From contig JAGMWG010000016.1 in NCBI GenBank assembly GCA_020744225.1, positions 1,198,932-1,262,931 of the forward strand: DNA of 64,000 bases, written 5' to 3'. Positions within the stretch are counted from its first letter, which is position 1, and every line of letters begins with the position of its first letter. The notes beneath the pieces are model-generated. The model saw nothing but the letters and a program-made list of their open reading frames with translations. It was not told the DNA's origin and ran no database searches. This document shows, in pieces, positions 22,715-33,900 of this stretch. Made by a program: the position numbers and the translations under genes. Origin of the DNA: Paraphoma chrysanthemicola. Taxonomy: Eukaryota > Ascomycota > Dothideomycetes > Pleosporales > Phaeosphaeriaceae.

Positions 22715-23964
22715 ATGGTTTCTAAAACTACTACCCAAGTCGAGATTCCAAAGAAATGTTTGGCAGGTGTAGTAGTCTATGAAGGTCCCAACTTTTTAAT
22801 GGAAATTGAAGAAGTTGACGTCCCAGAACCTGGTAAGCAGTTTATAAGCCTTTCCCATTGTCTATGCTAAGTGTATAGGACCGGATGATATTCTTATCAA
22901 ACTCAATGCTTCCGGCCTCTGTTATTCTGATATTGCATTGATGGCGGGAGAATTCCCACAGCGCATGTCTGCTTTTAACTGTAGAACCCCCGGCCACGAA
23001 GGATCCGGCGTTGTAGTCAAGCTGGGCGAGAATGTGAAAAACTGGAAAATAGGTGACCGAGCTGGAGTGAAGCCGATTCGTAGTGTTTGTAATGCATGCG
23101 AGTTGTGCTGGGATGGACTGGAAAATTACTGTCGGAATGCTACTCATAGCGGTAACACAGAGACTGGTTCGTATGGCAAAGCAGCGAGGACATGGAATGA
23201 AATGGTATCGGCTGATGCGGTGAAGGTACCTTCCAACATTATATTACTGCGCCTGCAAAGTATACGACACCCATTCCAGATGGCGTTTCCGACGCGGTTG
23301 CTGCACCGCTTATGTGTTCTGGCCAAACAGCTTATGGGGCACTGAAGAATGCTGCACTTAAGTCTGGCAACTGGGTCGTCTTCCCTGGTGGGGGTGGGGG
23401 TGTGGGAATCCAAGGAGTACAGATCGCTAAAGCCATGGGGTTCCGGCCAGTTGTTGTTGACACTGGCTCCCAAAAGCGTGACTTTTCATTGAGTCGTGGT
23501 GCTGAGGCATTCGTAGACTTTAAAGAGAGCAATAACGTTGCAGCCGATGTTATACGTATTTGCGATGGCATTGGGGCACATGGTGTCGCAGTAACAGCGG
23601 CTCCAGCTTACAAAAATGCTGTTAGTTACGTTGGTAGCAGAGTCGGAGCTACGATCATGTGTATTGGCTTAGGTGAGTGTTCCTTCAGGGAAGTACTAGA
23701 GAATTTGAACAAATTAACCTCAAAATAGCACACGAGCCCATGACTGTGGGAGCCGATCCCTCTCAGTACGTTTTCAGCAATTTGACTGTTACTGGAACCG
23801 CCATTGGAACTCAAAAAGATGCTCTCGAAGTTTTGGATTTTGCTCGTCGAGGCCTTCTTCAAGATATTAGTGAAGCTAGGCCTTTATCCATGCTGCCGCA
23901 GTCCGTGAAGGAATTGCGGGCAGGTCAGATACCAGGGCGTATTGTTATTGACTTCAACCTATGA
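22715..23964 (+). CDS. Zinc-dependent alcohol dehydrogenase (Adh1-like MDR)
   Basis: Interconverts alcohols and aldehydes with NAD(H); medium-chain dehydrogenase. Exons 22715-22832, 22879-23166, 23226-23672 and 23729-23964 join in frame to 362 residues. Catalytic zinc ligands Cys54 (GLCYSD) and His79 (TPGHEGSG) are present. The structural zinc lobe is CNACELCWDGLENYC (C-x2-C-x2-C-x7-C). The Rossmann motif is PGGGGGVGIQGVQIAKAMG. Intron 2 (23167-23225) has a weaker GTTCGT donor and AAG acceptor, but splicing it restores TGTFQHYITAPAKYTTPIPD, which matches the family. Codon use is AT-shifted compared with genes left of 16 kb. The neighbouring divergent ALDH suggests a joint alcohol-to-acid route. 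Confidence 0.88.
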
Positions 23965-24980
23965 AAGATGGTAGAACTTGTAGTCACAGACTTTGACGAT
24001 CGTTATTAATCTTGTATATTCTGTGTTCCTCTTGGCTACTCCCACGTTGGATGCCTAGCGGGCTGTCTGTATAGCCGCAGATTTGCTGTGAAACACGGTC
24101 CAGCGTTCATAACTAACGGTGTTTTTCTACTGACCGTGTGAGATTGCCCCAAGAATACCTCCACGACAGATGTGTAATGTGCACCTATCGTGCGAATAAA
24201 ACATAATATCTAGAGTCCGCAACAAGCAAGTAATCATTACTTGCAATTACTTGCACTTAGACCACACCTTATTTCTCAGTACGGGCACAGACAGAATAGA
24301 ACATTTGAGTATAGCTTTACTTGTTTTGGGTGTGCGCACGGATCTAGTTAAGGTACTTCCTGACGTTGACGGAGCAACAACGCTAAGGGCACTGTCCATC
24401 AAGTAACTAATACTTGCAATTACTTGCTTGTTGCGGACTGTGATAATATCCCCTTCACTCTAGATACTGTGGTATATCGGTACAAGTGATTGAATATACA
24501 AGTCGCGAGAGCATGTGGGATAGTAGACCATCAGCGCATCGAAAAGTGGGCATTCGGCGGTACATCCTTAGGTGTCGAGATTTGAGAGCCTGTCTAGTTT
24601 GTTAGAATGAGAGGATACCCCGGGTATTATGTGGGGACTTTCGCTTATGAGCACACGGGCGCTGCGGAGAAGGTGCAGCGGAAGCCGGTACAGCCCGCAC
24701 TTTGGCGGCTTCCATCACCCGTAGATGATCTGTCCCATTCAAGGGTCTGGTGTTGATCTTAGCTTAACTTAGCGCCACTGGGAGAGCTGTTCCGGAGCCA
24801 AGCACACAAACATAACCTAGGTACAAGGCGACGAGACGGATGAGTTGTCCCAAAGGTCCGAATATGAAGTGCTTTTCAGCCTGCTTCGAGGAATCCTCTG
24901 GGTCTTGCGTGACACAAGTGAATGTCGTGGGGAAAAGACTCGGAAAATGCTACTCAGCTTAAGAAATAAAAAGTTTCGAG
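23965..24980. other. Intergenic stretch holding the MITE
   Basis: Apart from the MITE at 24203-24450 no gene is seen. The 3' end of the alcohol dehydrogenase gene and AT-rich filler make up the remainder. Confidence 0.5.
24203..24450. mobile_element. MITE (hAT-like), 232 bp with 8-bp target-site duplication
   Basis: Element body 24211-24442. Its left end and the reverse complement of its right end share AGTCCGCAACAAGCAAGTAA, with 22 of 24 terminal bases matching. The element is flanked on both sides by the same 8 bases, ATAATATC (24203-24210 and 24443-24450), a target-site duplication. An 8-bp duplication is the hallmark of hAT-superfamily transposition. Inside each end the motif ACTTGCAATTACTTGC recurs. 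There is no coding capacity, so it would be moved by a transposase from elsewhere in the genome. Confidence 0.82.
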
Positions 24981-25178
24981 AGGAAAGTCGTCCCAAGATT
25001 AGCGACGTATGCAAACGATATCGGAGGAGCTGACATTGAGGAAGCCGTTGGGCTCGGCGAAGAAGATAGAGTCGAGACAATACCTTCTGGTCATTGGCAT
25101 CATCAGATCGCCTCTGAACGGTTCAATGAGGTGGTGGAAGAATGGTTCCGAGCGCGAAGCTTCTTGCCTGCCGCTTGA
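24981..25178 (+). pseudogene. C-terminal relic, possibly of an alpha/beta hydrolase
   Basis: A plus-strand frame reads RKVVPRLATYANDIGGADIE and, further on, IPSGHWHHQIASERFNEVVE before a stop at 25176. The pattern I-P-x-GHW followed by ERFNEVV resembles the catalytic-His loop and last helix of alpha/beta hydrolases such as epoxide hydrolases. Nothing upstream supplies the nucleophile elbow or a start. It is best read as a fragment; the assignment is tentative. Confidence 0.28.
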
Positions 25179-25925
25179 TCAACTTCCACAATTTTTCTGC
25201 ATAGCACCTGCTGTACAAAAGGTTGATAGCATATTGCAATGGCTCCGGGACCGACCTTCCCTCAACTGTTATTTCTCAAAATTGTCATGTTCCAAGACGT
25301 CATCAAATGCCGAAGACGTAAATTGTATAACGCCGCATTTCCGTTGTTGCTTCCGCGTTCTAGGTCGTTTCTCTGAACTGCCACCATTCTCGGTGCACCA
25401 ACGTTGATGCGTCCAAAATACTAGCTTCTTCAGAGCACCCTGTCAGTACTCTCCCTTGAAAGCTGACGTCCACGTAGACAGATGCTACTACGGCCAGTTA
25501 TGGGTCGAGTGTTGACGACGTTGGGTAACACCGGCTGCGGCCATGTTTGGATTGCTTGGAGCAACACATGCCATCCTAAAAAGTAACGCGATAGCATGAA
25601 GCGCAGCTAGTCCTTTCCAGCGAGGTTCTTCCGTTGAGAATATCCACCTTCGCCCAGCCTTATGAGGCCGACAGCGGCTGCAGGATCAGCATCCCTGCCT
25701 TTTGCCCTGCGCACTTCAGATAGCCACCTTCCAGGTACGACTATGACCGGCAAATCAATGGCACGTGCTCAGACTACGGATGCAGGTCAGACCGCTCGTG
25801 CTATCGTGGCAAAGACGCGCCGTGCCGAAATGGAGGATCCAGGCCTCCCGTCTCATCCGAGCCCAAAGGCGCGACACCTCCGCTGAACTGGCTTGATGCT
25901 GTGCAGACCCGCTTCGACTGCAGCA
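25179..25925. other. Intergenic stretch
   Basis: No supported gene; presumed upstream region of the FAD-linked oxidoreductase. Confidence 0.5.
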
Positions 25926-27706
25926 ATGATTTCACGATTTATAATCCCGTTGGCGTTTCTCGCAGCGTGCGGCACAGCCCAAGACGGCCCTTTTGAGCCT
26001 GCCGATTTCGACGTGACCGCTGCGCTCGCAGATCTCGGAATCGACGCGTCGGCTCTACCGCCGCCCGTCAATGCAACCGTCGCGGAGCGCTCGGGATCGC
26101 AATCGTGCGCGCTCGCAGTGCGTCATTACCCTATCGCTGCATTGATATGAGGCTGACCATAGTAGTGCTCTTCACTACATATCCTCTTCGGCGGCGAACA
26201 ACTCTTGTCAGAAGGGAGTTCGGAATACGAAGCATTCACTAGCGCGTACTGGTCCGCTCAGCAGGGCTCGCTGAATCCATCATGTGTATTCAAGCCTTCC
26301 AAGACAGTCGATGTCTCGACACTGGTACTTATCGCACGCTTGTATCAATGCCCATTCGTCGTCAAAGGCGGTGGTCATGCAGCATGGGCTGGAGCGTCTA
26401 GTATTGAAGATGGGATTACGGTATCGTTGGAGAACTTCAAGCAAACCATAGTGGCTGCCGATAAGAAGACTGTGAATGTTGGCCCAGGTCTGCGATGGGT
26501 CGACGTTTACAAGGCCGTAGAGAAGGATGGATTGAGTGTGGTCGGAGGACGGGTAAGTTTGATCGCATATTTGCGCATGGCGTAACCTACTGACTGTTGG
26601 GAAGATGAGCCCCGTAGGCGTACCTGGCCTCGTTCTCGGTGGAGGAATTTCCCATTTCTCGAACAAGCTTGGCTGGGCGTGCGACAATGTCGAGAGCTAT
26701 GAGCTCGTCACTGCGTCTGGCATCCCCATCACCGTCAGCGCTACCTTTTATCCTGACTTGTACTGGGCTCTGAGAGGCGGAGGCAACAATTTCGGTATCG
26801 TGACTAACTTCAAGCTCAACGCGTTTCCCCAGGGCGATCTATGGGGCGGCCAGCGCGTGTATCTCGAAGACCAGTTCTCCAAGAACTTGGACGCCATCTA
26901 CGAGTTCACCATTAAGGGCTCACCCACGGATCTCGACGCAGCTCAAATCATCGTGAGTCATCCTCTCAACTCCAGACCAAGCACGTTGCAAACTAACACA
27001 CGTCCCATAGACCTTTGCCTCAGCCCCCGGCATCGGCAGAGTCTCCTTCGCCAATCTGCACTACGCGAAGCCTGTACCTACCGCGGCCGTCTTCGCGCCT
27101 TGGTCTAATCTCACCGCTATTGACGACACCACCGGCCTCCGCCCTATGTCCGGCATGGCTGAGCTGCTCAACCAAGGCGCGCCCGCGCCCGGTGCATACC
27201 AGACGTGGTGGGGCATTAGCTTAAAGATGGACCGATCGCTGCTTACCTTCGTTGTCAATACGTTCTACGCACAAGAAGCGACTGTCGCAGATATTGAGAA
27301 AATACTACTAATCATGGCAATTCAGCCAATCACGACTGGCGCGCTGAATGCAATGCAGAAGAACGGTGGAAATGCGTTGGGCTTGGATCCGAACGGCGGG
27401 CCGTACTTTGTGTTGAACTTCAACGCGGCGTGGAATGTGGCAACGGATGAGGGCAAGTTTCATCACGTCATCGCGACGATCGTGAGTCTGGTGAAAGAGG
27501 AGGCTAGGAGACGTGGCTTGGATAACGATTTCGTGTATCTGAACTATGCATCGGAGTATCAGGATCCGATTGGAAGTTATGGGGCGGCGAACAGGAGGAG
27601 GTTGCAGGATGTGAGCAGGAAGTATGATCCCAAGGGAGTATTTCAGAAGTTGCAGCCTGGTGGATTTAAGCTATTCAAGGGTGCGCCGAACGGAGGTACG
27701 CCATGA
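25926..27706 (+). CDS. Secreted FAD-linked oxidoreductase (berberine-bridge-enzyme type)
   Basis: Flavoprotein oxidase of the BBE/6-hydroxynicotine-oxidase/glucooligosaccharide-oxidase group. Exons 25926-26117, 26166-26552, 26605-26952 and 27011-27706 join in frame to 540 residues. A signal peptide (MISRFIIPLAFLAACGTAQ) predicts export. The FAD-binding PCMH domain shows FVVKGGGHAAWAGAS; His135 there is the usual residue for covalent FAD attachment. Later landmarks are PGLVLGGGISHFSNKLGWAC and LYWALRGGGNNFGIVTNFKL. The C-terminal substrate domain ends with the BBE motif YLNYASEYQDP and KYDPKGVFQKLQPGGFK. Substrate is not predictable; sugar oligomers and secondary metabolites are both known for the family. 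Confidence 0.9.
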
Positions 27707-28329
27707 GAAGATGAGATACATGCGTCGGATCAGAAGATACAAAATATTGACCCAGTCGTGTGTCTCCCTACCTCTTCCCGGCCGTTTCCTCACCTTTCTG
27801 TGGCTACCCATTTGCTCCATCCTCTTCAATTATAGCCACCTTACTTTGCAACTCGCCCATGATCCTCCCCAAACTCAGCGTATCCCAGACTGAGCCCTCG
27901 ATATCTCTCCATTCTACACACTCAAGATGGCGATCAGGACGCTTTCTCTGGTTCGGTAGGCACGCGGCGCGGATCTTCTTAGGGAAATCATTGACGCAGG
28001 CTTGCTCCTTAGCAAGATGCGGCTTGAGGGCTCGGAGCTAGCATATGAGTTGTGATACCATGCTGACGATCAAGGGACTATATCAGATTGAAGGGCAATT
28101 TGTTAGCACCGTGGCTGGGCTCTATATACTATGAAAGGGAAGTAGCTTGCTGCAAAGAGACAATTCTGCGTTTCACGAATCCATCGAGGAAGCTGATATG
28201 TGCTGGCACACTCGCGCAAACCAATTCCGCAACCCTCTGCGGAGAGCCCTACATTTCCGTTGCTCTCCAGACACCAGTTTATGCCATGAAACCTCCGCAG
28301 CATTCGTTAACTCCTGTCATACCCATGGC
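27707..28329. other. Intergenic, convergent gene ends
   Basis: Separates two convergent genes. Nothing else is recognised. Confidence 0.5.
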
Positions 28330-29473
28330 TTATACACCGCTTTCATTGACCACCTCCTTGATCTTGGTCATCTCGCCCCGAAGATGCATGTAGTTAGCCT
28401 GCTCAGCATTCATCCTGGCCTCCATGTCCGCCAGATCCTCCTTCGTCTCATCGAGCTCCAACTGCAGCCCACGATACGCATGACCTTGCATCGCCATATC
28501 CTCTTTGAGCTTGATGTTCTCGGTAGTCAGAATGTTGACTTGCACTTTTAGCGCCGCGATCTCGGACTGTCCAGTCGACTTCTCCAAGAGAGAAGGCTGC
28601 TTGTTGGCACGAGCAATGTTAGAGGAGATGTCAGCGAGTGCGCGTCGCTTCTGTGTGTCTAGAGATGATTAGCATGCAACCAGATCACAAGGACGATTCT
28701 TTCCACTTACTGGGCTGGCCTAGACCAATGGTGCTTGACCGCCGCTCTAGCTTGACAGGTGTATGCTGTCTACGGCGGGTGGCTGAGCGCAAGACAGAAG
28801 CTGAGTGTGGGCCATCAGCTACTGCTTGGAGTCCATCGCGAGCTAGAGACTCACTATTGATGGCTGGGAAGTCGTTATTCGTGGCTGTCGTCGCCGGCTG
28901 CTGTGTGGCGTGGCCTCCCATCACAGCACTTGCGACAAGGGCAGGAGGCTGCTCACCTCCGTTTGCAATCCAGCGACACGCCTGCTCGAACTTCTTGGTG
29001 AACATCTTCGGTGCCTTATTATGCCGTGGAAGCTCCTTGAGGTACCCGGCCGCGAGAAAGTAGAAGCGGATGACCGCGAGGACGCGTCCGACATCGTCGC
29101 CAACCTCGGAGAATGGAGGATGGAACGCAACGTGGCCGAACGATGCGACAGGAATCAGCTTGTTTGTCTCATCCTCCAGCTCTTCGACGTAGTAGAGTGT
29201 GATTTCATCATCGTCGGCGTGGATATGGGCGCACACCTCGATGTCCTGTACTTCGCTCTGGGGGGAGTGCGCGCCCACAAGTAGTAGCTTCTTGTGTTCC
29301 GACCGTCCTAGGGAGCGACGTATCGTGCGATCAAAGACCATGTCGTCGACGTCAATGAAGGCGACCCTCTCCAGAGAGGGCAGTGCTTCGAAGTCATCGT
29401 GGAACTTGAATCGGGCCCATGCTTGTATACTCAAGAGCGTAAGTGGCGACTTCCCTTCGTCGAAAGATGCCAT
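28330..29473 (-). CDS. Hypothetical protein with C-terminal coiled coil
   Basis: Two exons on the minus strand, 29473-28711 and 28658-28330, joined across a 52-bp GTAAGT...CTAG intron with a TGCTAATC branch site. They give 363 residues. The first ~150 residues form an ordered, unrecognised domain (LPSLERVAFIDVDDMVFDRT; FHPPFSEVGDDVGRVLAVIR). A Pro/Ala/Thr-rich linker follows, then a basic segment (TQKRRALADISSNIARANKQ). The last ~85 residues are a heptad-rich coiled coil (KVQVNILTTENIKLKEDMAM). No signal peptide or membrane segment is seen. A structural or scaffold role is possible, but the function is unknown. Confidence 0.7.
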
Positions 29474-30734
29474 GAGGGATCTTGGGGGATGCTAGTGGTG
29501 ACGTGTTTAGGCTGCATCAGTTTCGGTGCAGTGCGGGGCGTTGTTGCTGTTGTTGAGGTAAGAGCGACCCTCGCGCGACGCGCCGACTTATCGCGACGTC
29601 TTGGCATCTAGCAGGTGAAAACGCAGAGAACCAAGTGAAAGGACGCAGAGACTAAAGAGCATGTTCTAAAGTGAGACGGGATGAAGAAGGGAGAAGACGT
29701 GAAAGTATCGTGGATGCCGCAACTGGCAGCGGCAAGCAGACGCCTCACATCCCACTCCTGCGAAGTCTTCACATGACATGACAACCGGAAGAAGAAATAA
29801 ATGTATAGTCCAAAAGAGAGAAAACGTTCACATTGTTTCTGGTAAGCTACACAGATAAGTTGACGCTTTCTTGCTCGCACAGTCTCGTTCGTGCACGGAA
29901 TGGAAATTGGAAGGGCAGAATCACCGCGACCTCTGCAGTGCAGTCTCTCCTGTACTGAAAAAGGCCTATGTATACTCTTTCGATGAGCGAAACGTGACAC
30001 AGACGCTGAATCACACTACCAGTTCTGGCATCCTGCGGCACGAGATGGCGTGACAGCTCTGGATCGTCGCACCGTGAAATCAGGACCATTCGTCCGCCAG
30101 GCTATGAACCAGCGATCTAACTGCCTGCAGTCTTGATAAGACGGAGTAAGCAACATTGGTTAGAATCAAAGTTTGGTTGCGACGGCGCAACTATACATGA
30201 GGTTGAAGTTCGGCTGTGAATGACGTATGCTCGCCTGCAATTGGCCCGAGTGCGAATGTCGGCTTTTGCGGGGCACCACTGCCACTTCCGTCTCTTTCCC
30301 CGTACTGTCACAGCTGCACTAATTACTCCACTTCACTGGGTACCCACAATGTCTGTCTGCTTTCTTTCAATATATATTCTCGGAATAGTACCTTGAATCC
30401 ACGAACCATCATACTGTTCTCAGGACGCTCGCTTGAAATGTGTGTCCGTCTCGGCTGTCGCACACCAGTCGCCGCGTCTAGTTTTCGCTCAGAGGCGTCG
30501 GCTTTTGAAGCATCCGCCAACGATTGTCCTCTCCGCACGCTAGGAGGACTCCATTATGATCATCCTTCTATAGCATTGGGATTTTAGCCTGAATCTGGGT
30601 ATGATTTTGTATTCCGCACCGCAAACAGCCTTGAAGACTTGGTGGATAAAGTTGTATCCCTACAGCCGATGATTATAAAATAAGCTTAACCCCGGCATTT
30701 ATATCATTGAGCTTTACATGCTCTGAACCCTGTA
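29474..30734. other. Divergent intergenic region
   Basis: About 1.26 kb between the minus-strand coiled-coil gene and the plus-strand alpha-glucuronidase; it should contain both promoters. No gene or repeat is supported. Confidence 0.5.
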
Positions 30735-33257
30735 ATGATCACATTTGCCATGCGTCTCCTTACACTCACTTTTCTTTTCAGTACACTGGGTGCCGCGGAG
30801 GATGGCTTACAAGGCTGGTTACGATATGCTGCCGTGCCAGGAGCCCAAAATGCGACCATTCCATCTCAAATTGTGGCACTGAACGCAACCGAGGGAAGTC
30901 CGATATCCACAGCGCAACTGGAGTTGGAAAAGGGAATCGAATCCATTACTGGAAAAGCCATCAAGAGGAGATCCAGAGCACGCCAACAATCGAGAGCGAT
31001 CATACTCGGTACCCGAGATGCATTCGTGAAACATTACGGCAATATAACTGCGTTAAGTGGCCTGGAAGAGGACGGCTTCTACCTTAACACCGAAGGTGCC
31101 GATGTGACGATTGTTGGTCACAACGAGCGGGGGACGCTTTATGGCGCCTTCGAATATCTCACACGTCTTGCGCAAGGTAATTTCGCGCCCACTTCGGCGG
31201 TCCATAACCCCCAAGCTCCCATCCGATGGACGAACGAGTGGGACAACCTCGACGGCAGTATTGAGCGCGGTTATGCTGGGCCATCGAACTTCTTCAGGAA
31301 TGGCTTTGTTGTAGAGAATGTCACTCGGACAGCCGAGTATGCCCGCCTCCTCGCATCATTGAGGATCAACGGTGTCATCATCAACAACGTTAATGCGAAT
31401 GCATCACTTCTCAACGACCGCAACCTAGATGGGATAGGGCGCTTAGCAGACGCGATGCGACCATATGGAGTACAACTGGGAATCGCTCTCAACTTTGCAT
31501 CTCCCCAAACTTTTGGTGGTCTCCCATCATTTGATCCATCGGATCCCAAGGTTGATGCATGGTGGGTTAACATCACCAATGTCCTATATGAGAAAGTGCC
31601 TGATATGGCAGGTTATCTGGTTAAGGCGAATAGCGAAGGCCAACCAGGGCCGCTGACCTACAATCGTACGTTGGCGGAGGGAGGAAACATGTTCGCAAAA
31701 GCGGTGAAACCGCATGGTGGCGTCGTCATGTTTCGCGCTTTTGTCTACGACCACCACATCAGCCCAACGAATTGGACTTCTGACCGAGCAAATGGTGCCC
31801 TCGAAGCCTTTCAAGATCTTGATGGCAAGTTCGACGACAATGTTGTTGTTCAGATCAAATATGGCCCACTCGACTTCCAGGTGCGCGAGCCACCTAGCCC
31901 ACTTTTCTCATTTTTACGAGATGAATCAACCGCTATCGAACTGCAAGTCACGCCGGAGTACCAAGGGCAGAATGATCATCTGGTCTACCTGGCTCCACTA
32001 TGGAAGGAGATCCTGGAATTCGATATGCGAGCAGACAGCCAGCCTTCAAAAGTTAAAGACATAGTTTCCGGCCAGCGCTTCAAGCGCAAACTTGGGGGAT
32101 ATGCTGGTGTCGTGGGTGCTGGTGCAAATACCACATGGTTGGGAAGTCATCTCGCCATGTCCAATCTCTACGCCTACGGCCGACTGGCATGGGATGCTTC
32201 GCTGGATCCCCAAGACGTTCTGCAGGACTGGATACGTCTCACTTTTGGCTGTGACGAACAAGTTGTGAGCACAATAACTGACATGGCAATGAGGTCATTG
32301 CCTGCATACGAGAATTACAGTGGCAATCTCGGAGTTGGAACACTCACCGACGTCCTCTACACCCATTTTGGGCCAAATCCGCTCAATACAGACAACAATG
32401 GGTGGGGCTTTTGGCAACGCGCCGACCATGATACCATCGGTATGGATCGAACAGTCAAAAACGGTACTGGCAACACAGGACAGTATGCGCCTGAAGTTGC
32501 CCAAATGTTCGAGAACATTGAGACGACTCCCGACAATCTGCTACTCTGGTTCCATCATGTACCGTACACACAAAAGTTAAAATCCGGGAAAACTGTTATT
32601 CAGCACTTTTACGATGCTCACTACGAGGGTGCTGCCACGGCACAGGAATTTGTGACGCAGTGGGAGTCGCTCGAGGGCAAGATCGACCAAGAGCGCTACG
32701 AGAATGTTTTGTATGAGCAAAAGTTCCAGGCTGGGCACGCACTAGTTTGGCGTGACGCCATCAACAACTTCTACCACAATGTGTCGGGAATACCGGATGA
32801 CAATAGGCGTGTGGGCAACCACCCGTATCGCATCGAGGCCGAGAAGATGACCCTGTCCGGCTACAAGACATACGCTGTCAAGCCTTTCATCGCTGCCTCG
32901 GGTTCTGCAGCTATCGTTACGACTTCAAATAGTACTACTGGTACCGCGATGACGAACGTAACCTTTGCCTCGGGCACGTATGATGTGGCTGTGAACTACT
33001 TTGACCTCATCCGTGGAAAGGCAAAGTACCACCTCGCGGTTGGAAATCAGACAGTGGGCGAATGGGTGGGTGATGCAGAGGACAAATTGGGCCACGAGCC
33101 ATCCCTCTATCTCGACGCCCATTCAGCGATGCGCATTACCTTCAAAGGTGTGAGTGTTGCACACGGCGATCTGGTGCGCATCACAGGTCAAGCAGACGGC
33201 ATGGAGCCTGCACCGCTCGACTACATTTCCTTTCTCCCGCCAGGAGTTGTCGACTGA
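30735..33257 (+). CDS. aguA: GH67 alpha-glucuronidase, secreted
   Basis: Releases 4-O-methyl-glucuronic acid from the ends of xylo-oligosaccharides during hemicellulose breakdown. It is a single exon of 840 residues, matching the ~840 of Aspergillus AguA and Trichoderma GLR1. An N-terminal signal peptide is present; the ATG at 30750 (MRLLTLTFLF) would give a more compact signal than the one at 30735. Family landmarks include NERGTLYGAFEYLTRL, PIRWTNEWDNLDGSIERGYA, the active-site stretch VKANSEGQPGPLTYNR, MFRAFVYDHHI and WLGSHLAMSNLYAYGRLAWD. Many N-glycosylation sites occur. Its presence points to a plant-biomass-degrading or plant-associated lifestyle. No other xylanolytic gene is next to it. 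Confidence 0.95.
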   Translation: MITFAMRLLTLTFLFSTLGAAEDGLQGWLRYAAVPGAQNATIPSQIVALNATEGSPISTAQLELEKGIESITGKAIKRRSRARQQSRAIILGTRDAFVKHYGNITALSGLEEDGFYLNTEGADVTIVGHNERGTLYGAFEYLTRLAQGNFAPTSAVHNPQAPIRWTNEWDNLDGSIERGYAGPSNFFRNGFVVENVTRTAEYARLLASLRINGVIINNVNANASLLNDRNLDGIGRLADAMRPYGVQLGIALNFASPQTFGGLPSFDPSDPKVDAWWVNITNVLYEKVPDMAGYLVKANSEGQPGPLTYNRTLAEGGNMFAKAVKPHGGVVMFRAFVYDHHISPTNWTSDRANGALEAFQDLDGKFDDNVVVQIKYGPLDFQVREPPSPLFSFLRDESTAIELQVTPEYQGQNDHLVYLAPLWKEILEFDMRADSQPSKVKDIVSGQRFKRKLGGYAGVVGAGANTTWLGSHLAMSNLYAYGRLAWDASLDPQDVLQDWIRLTFGCDEQVVSTITDMAMRSLPAYENYSGNLGVGTLTDVLYTHFGPNPLNTDNNGWGFWQRADHDTIGMDRTVKNGTGNTGQYAPEVAQMFENIETTPDNLLLWFHHVPYTQKLKSGKTVIQHFYDAHYEGAATAQEFVTQWESLEGKIDQERYENVLYEQKFQAGHALVWRDAINNFYHNVSGIPDDNRRVGNHPYRIEAEKMTLSGYKTYAVKPFIAASGSAAIVTTSNSTTGTAMTNVTFASGTYDVAVNYFDLIRGKAKYHLAVGNQTVGEWVGDAEDKLGHEPSLYLDAHSAMRITFKGVSVAHGDLVRITGQADGMEPAPLDYISFLPPGVVD

Positions 33258-33900
33258 TTACGAATCGTCGGCAAAATAGAGCGTTCTGTAGCCAGAATAA
33301 TGAAAACATACTGCAATTTCCACGACCGCATCTAGATGCTCTGGTTCGGAGACACCCGAGTGCCCCTGCCGCCCTGCCGGTGCCGCGTCTCCACTCTTGA
33401 TTGGCTCCCGCTAACCTTGCCGAAACTTGACAAGCAGCGCAATCTGGGATTGGCCATTCGCGATGCAGCCGTTGGTGGCTTTCATCCGTGCGAATGTCAC
33501 CCACGTTTTTCCCTCAAGTTGACTTTCCTACCGCGGTGATTCCCTTTGTTGGGCTGTTGCATTCGAGGCAACATCTGACTGTTCGCTCCACATGTTTGCA
33601 GGGCTTGCATGGATGTCCTTGCGGGTGTTGCGCCATCACCTGCAGCTCCGTGCCCGCTTCGTTTGACGCCAATAGTTTTGGGCGTCGCCCAATTTCCTGG
33701 GTTATCTTGCGGCGGTACGGCCTCTCCGCCACAGGGGTTTGAGAAAGGGTTGCGCACTTTGACAGCTCGTTGCCTCACCATCAAGTCATCCACGTCCCAT
33801 CTATCGCATGAACTTTAAGGTACCGCCTAGTATACACATCTCTGCTTGTGATTGGTGCTTCGCATCCATGTGAGCGTTGAGTGCAGACGGCCTCAGACAA
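33258..33900. other. Intergenic stretch
   Basis: No supported gene. Overlapping short frames on both strands look like chance openings in GC-rich sequence. Confidence 0.5.

Noticed and set aside
24841..24963. A 40-codon frame with five cysteines starting MSCPKGPN.
   Set aside because: No signal peptide, overlaps other coding-like frames, and is short enough to be chance.
29608..30587. Short frames on both strands between the coiled-coil gene and the glucuronidase.
   Set aside because: They overlap each other, lack ATG-led domains, and the region must hold two promoters.
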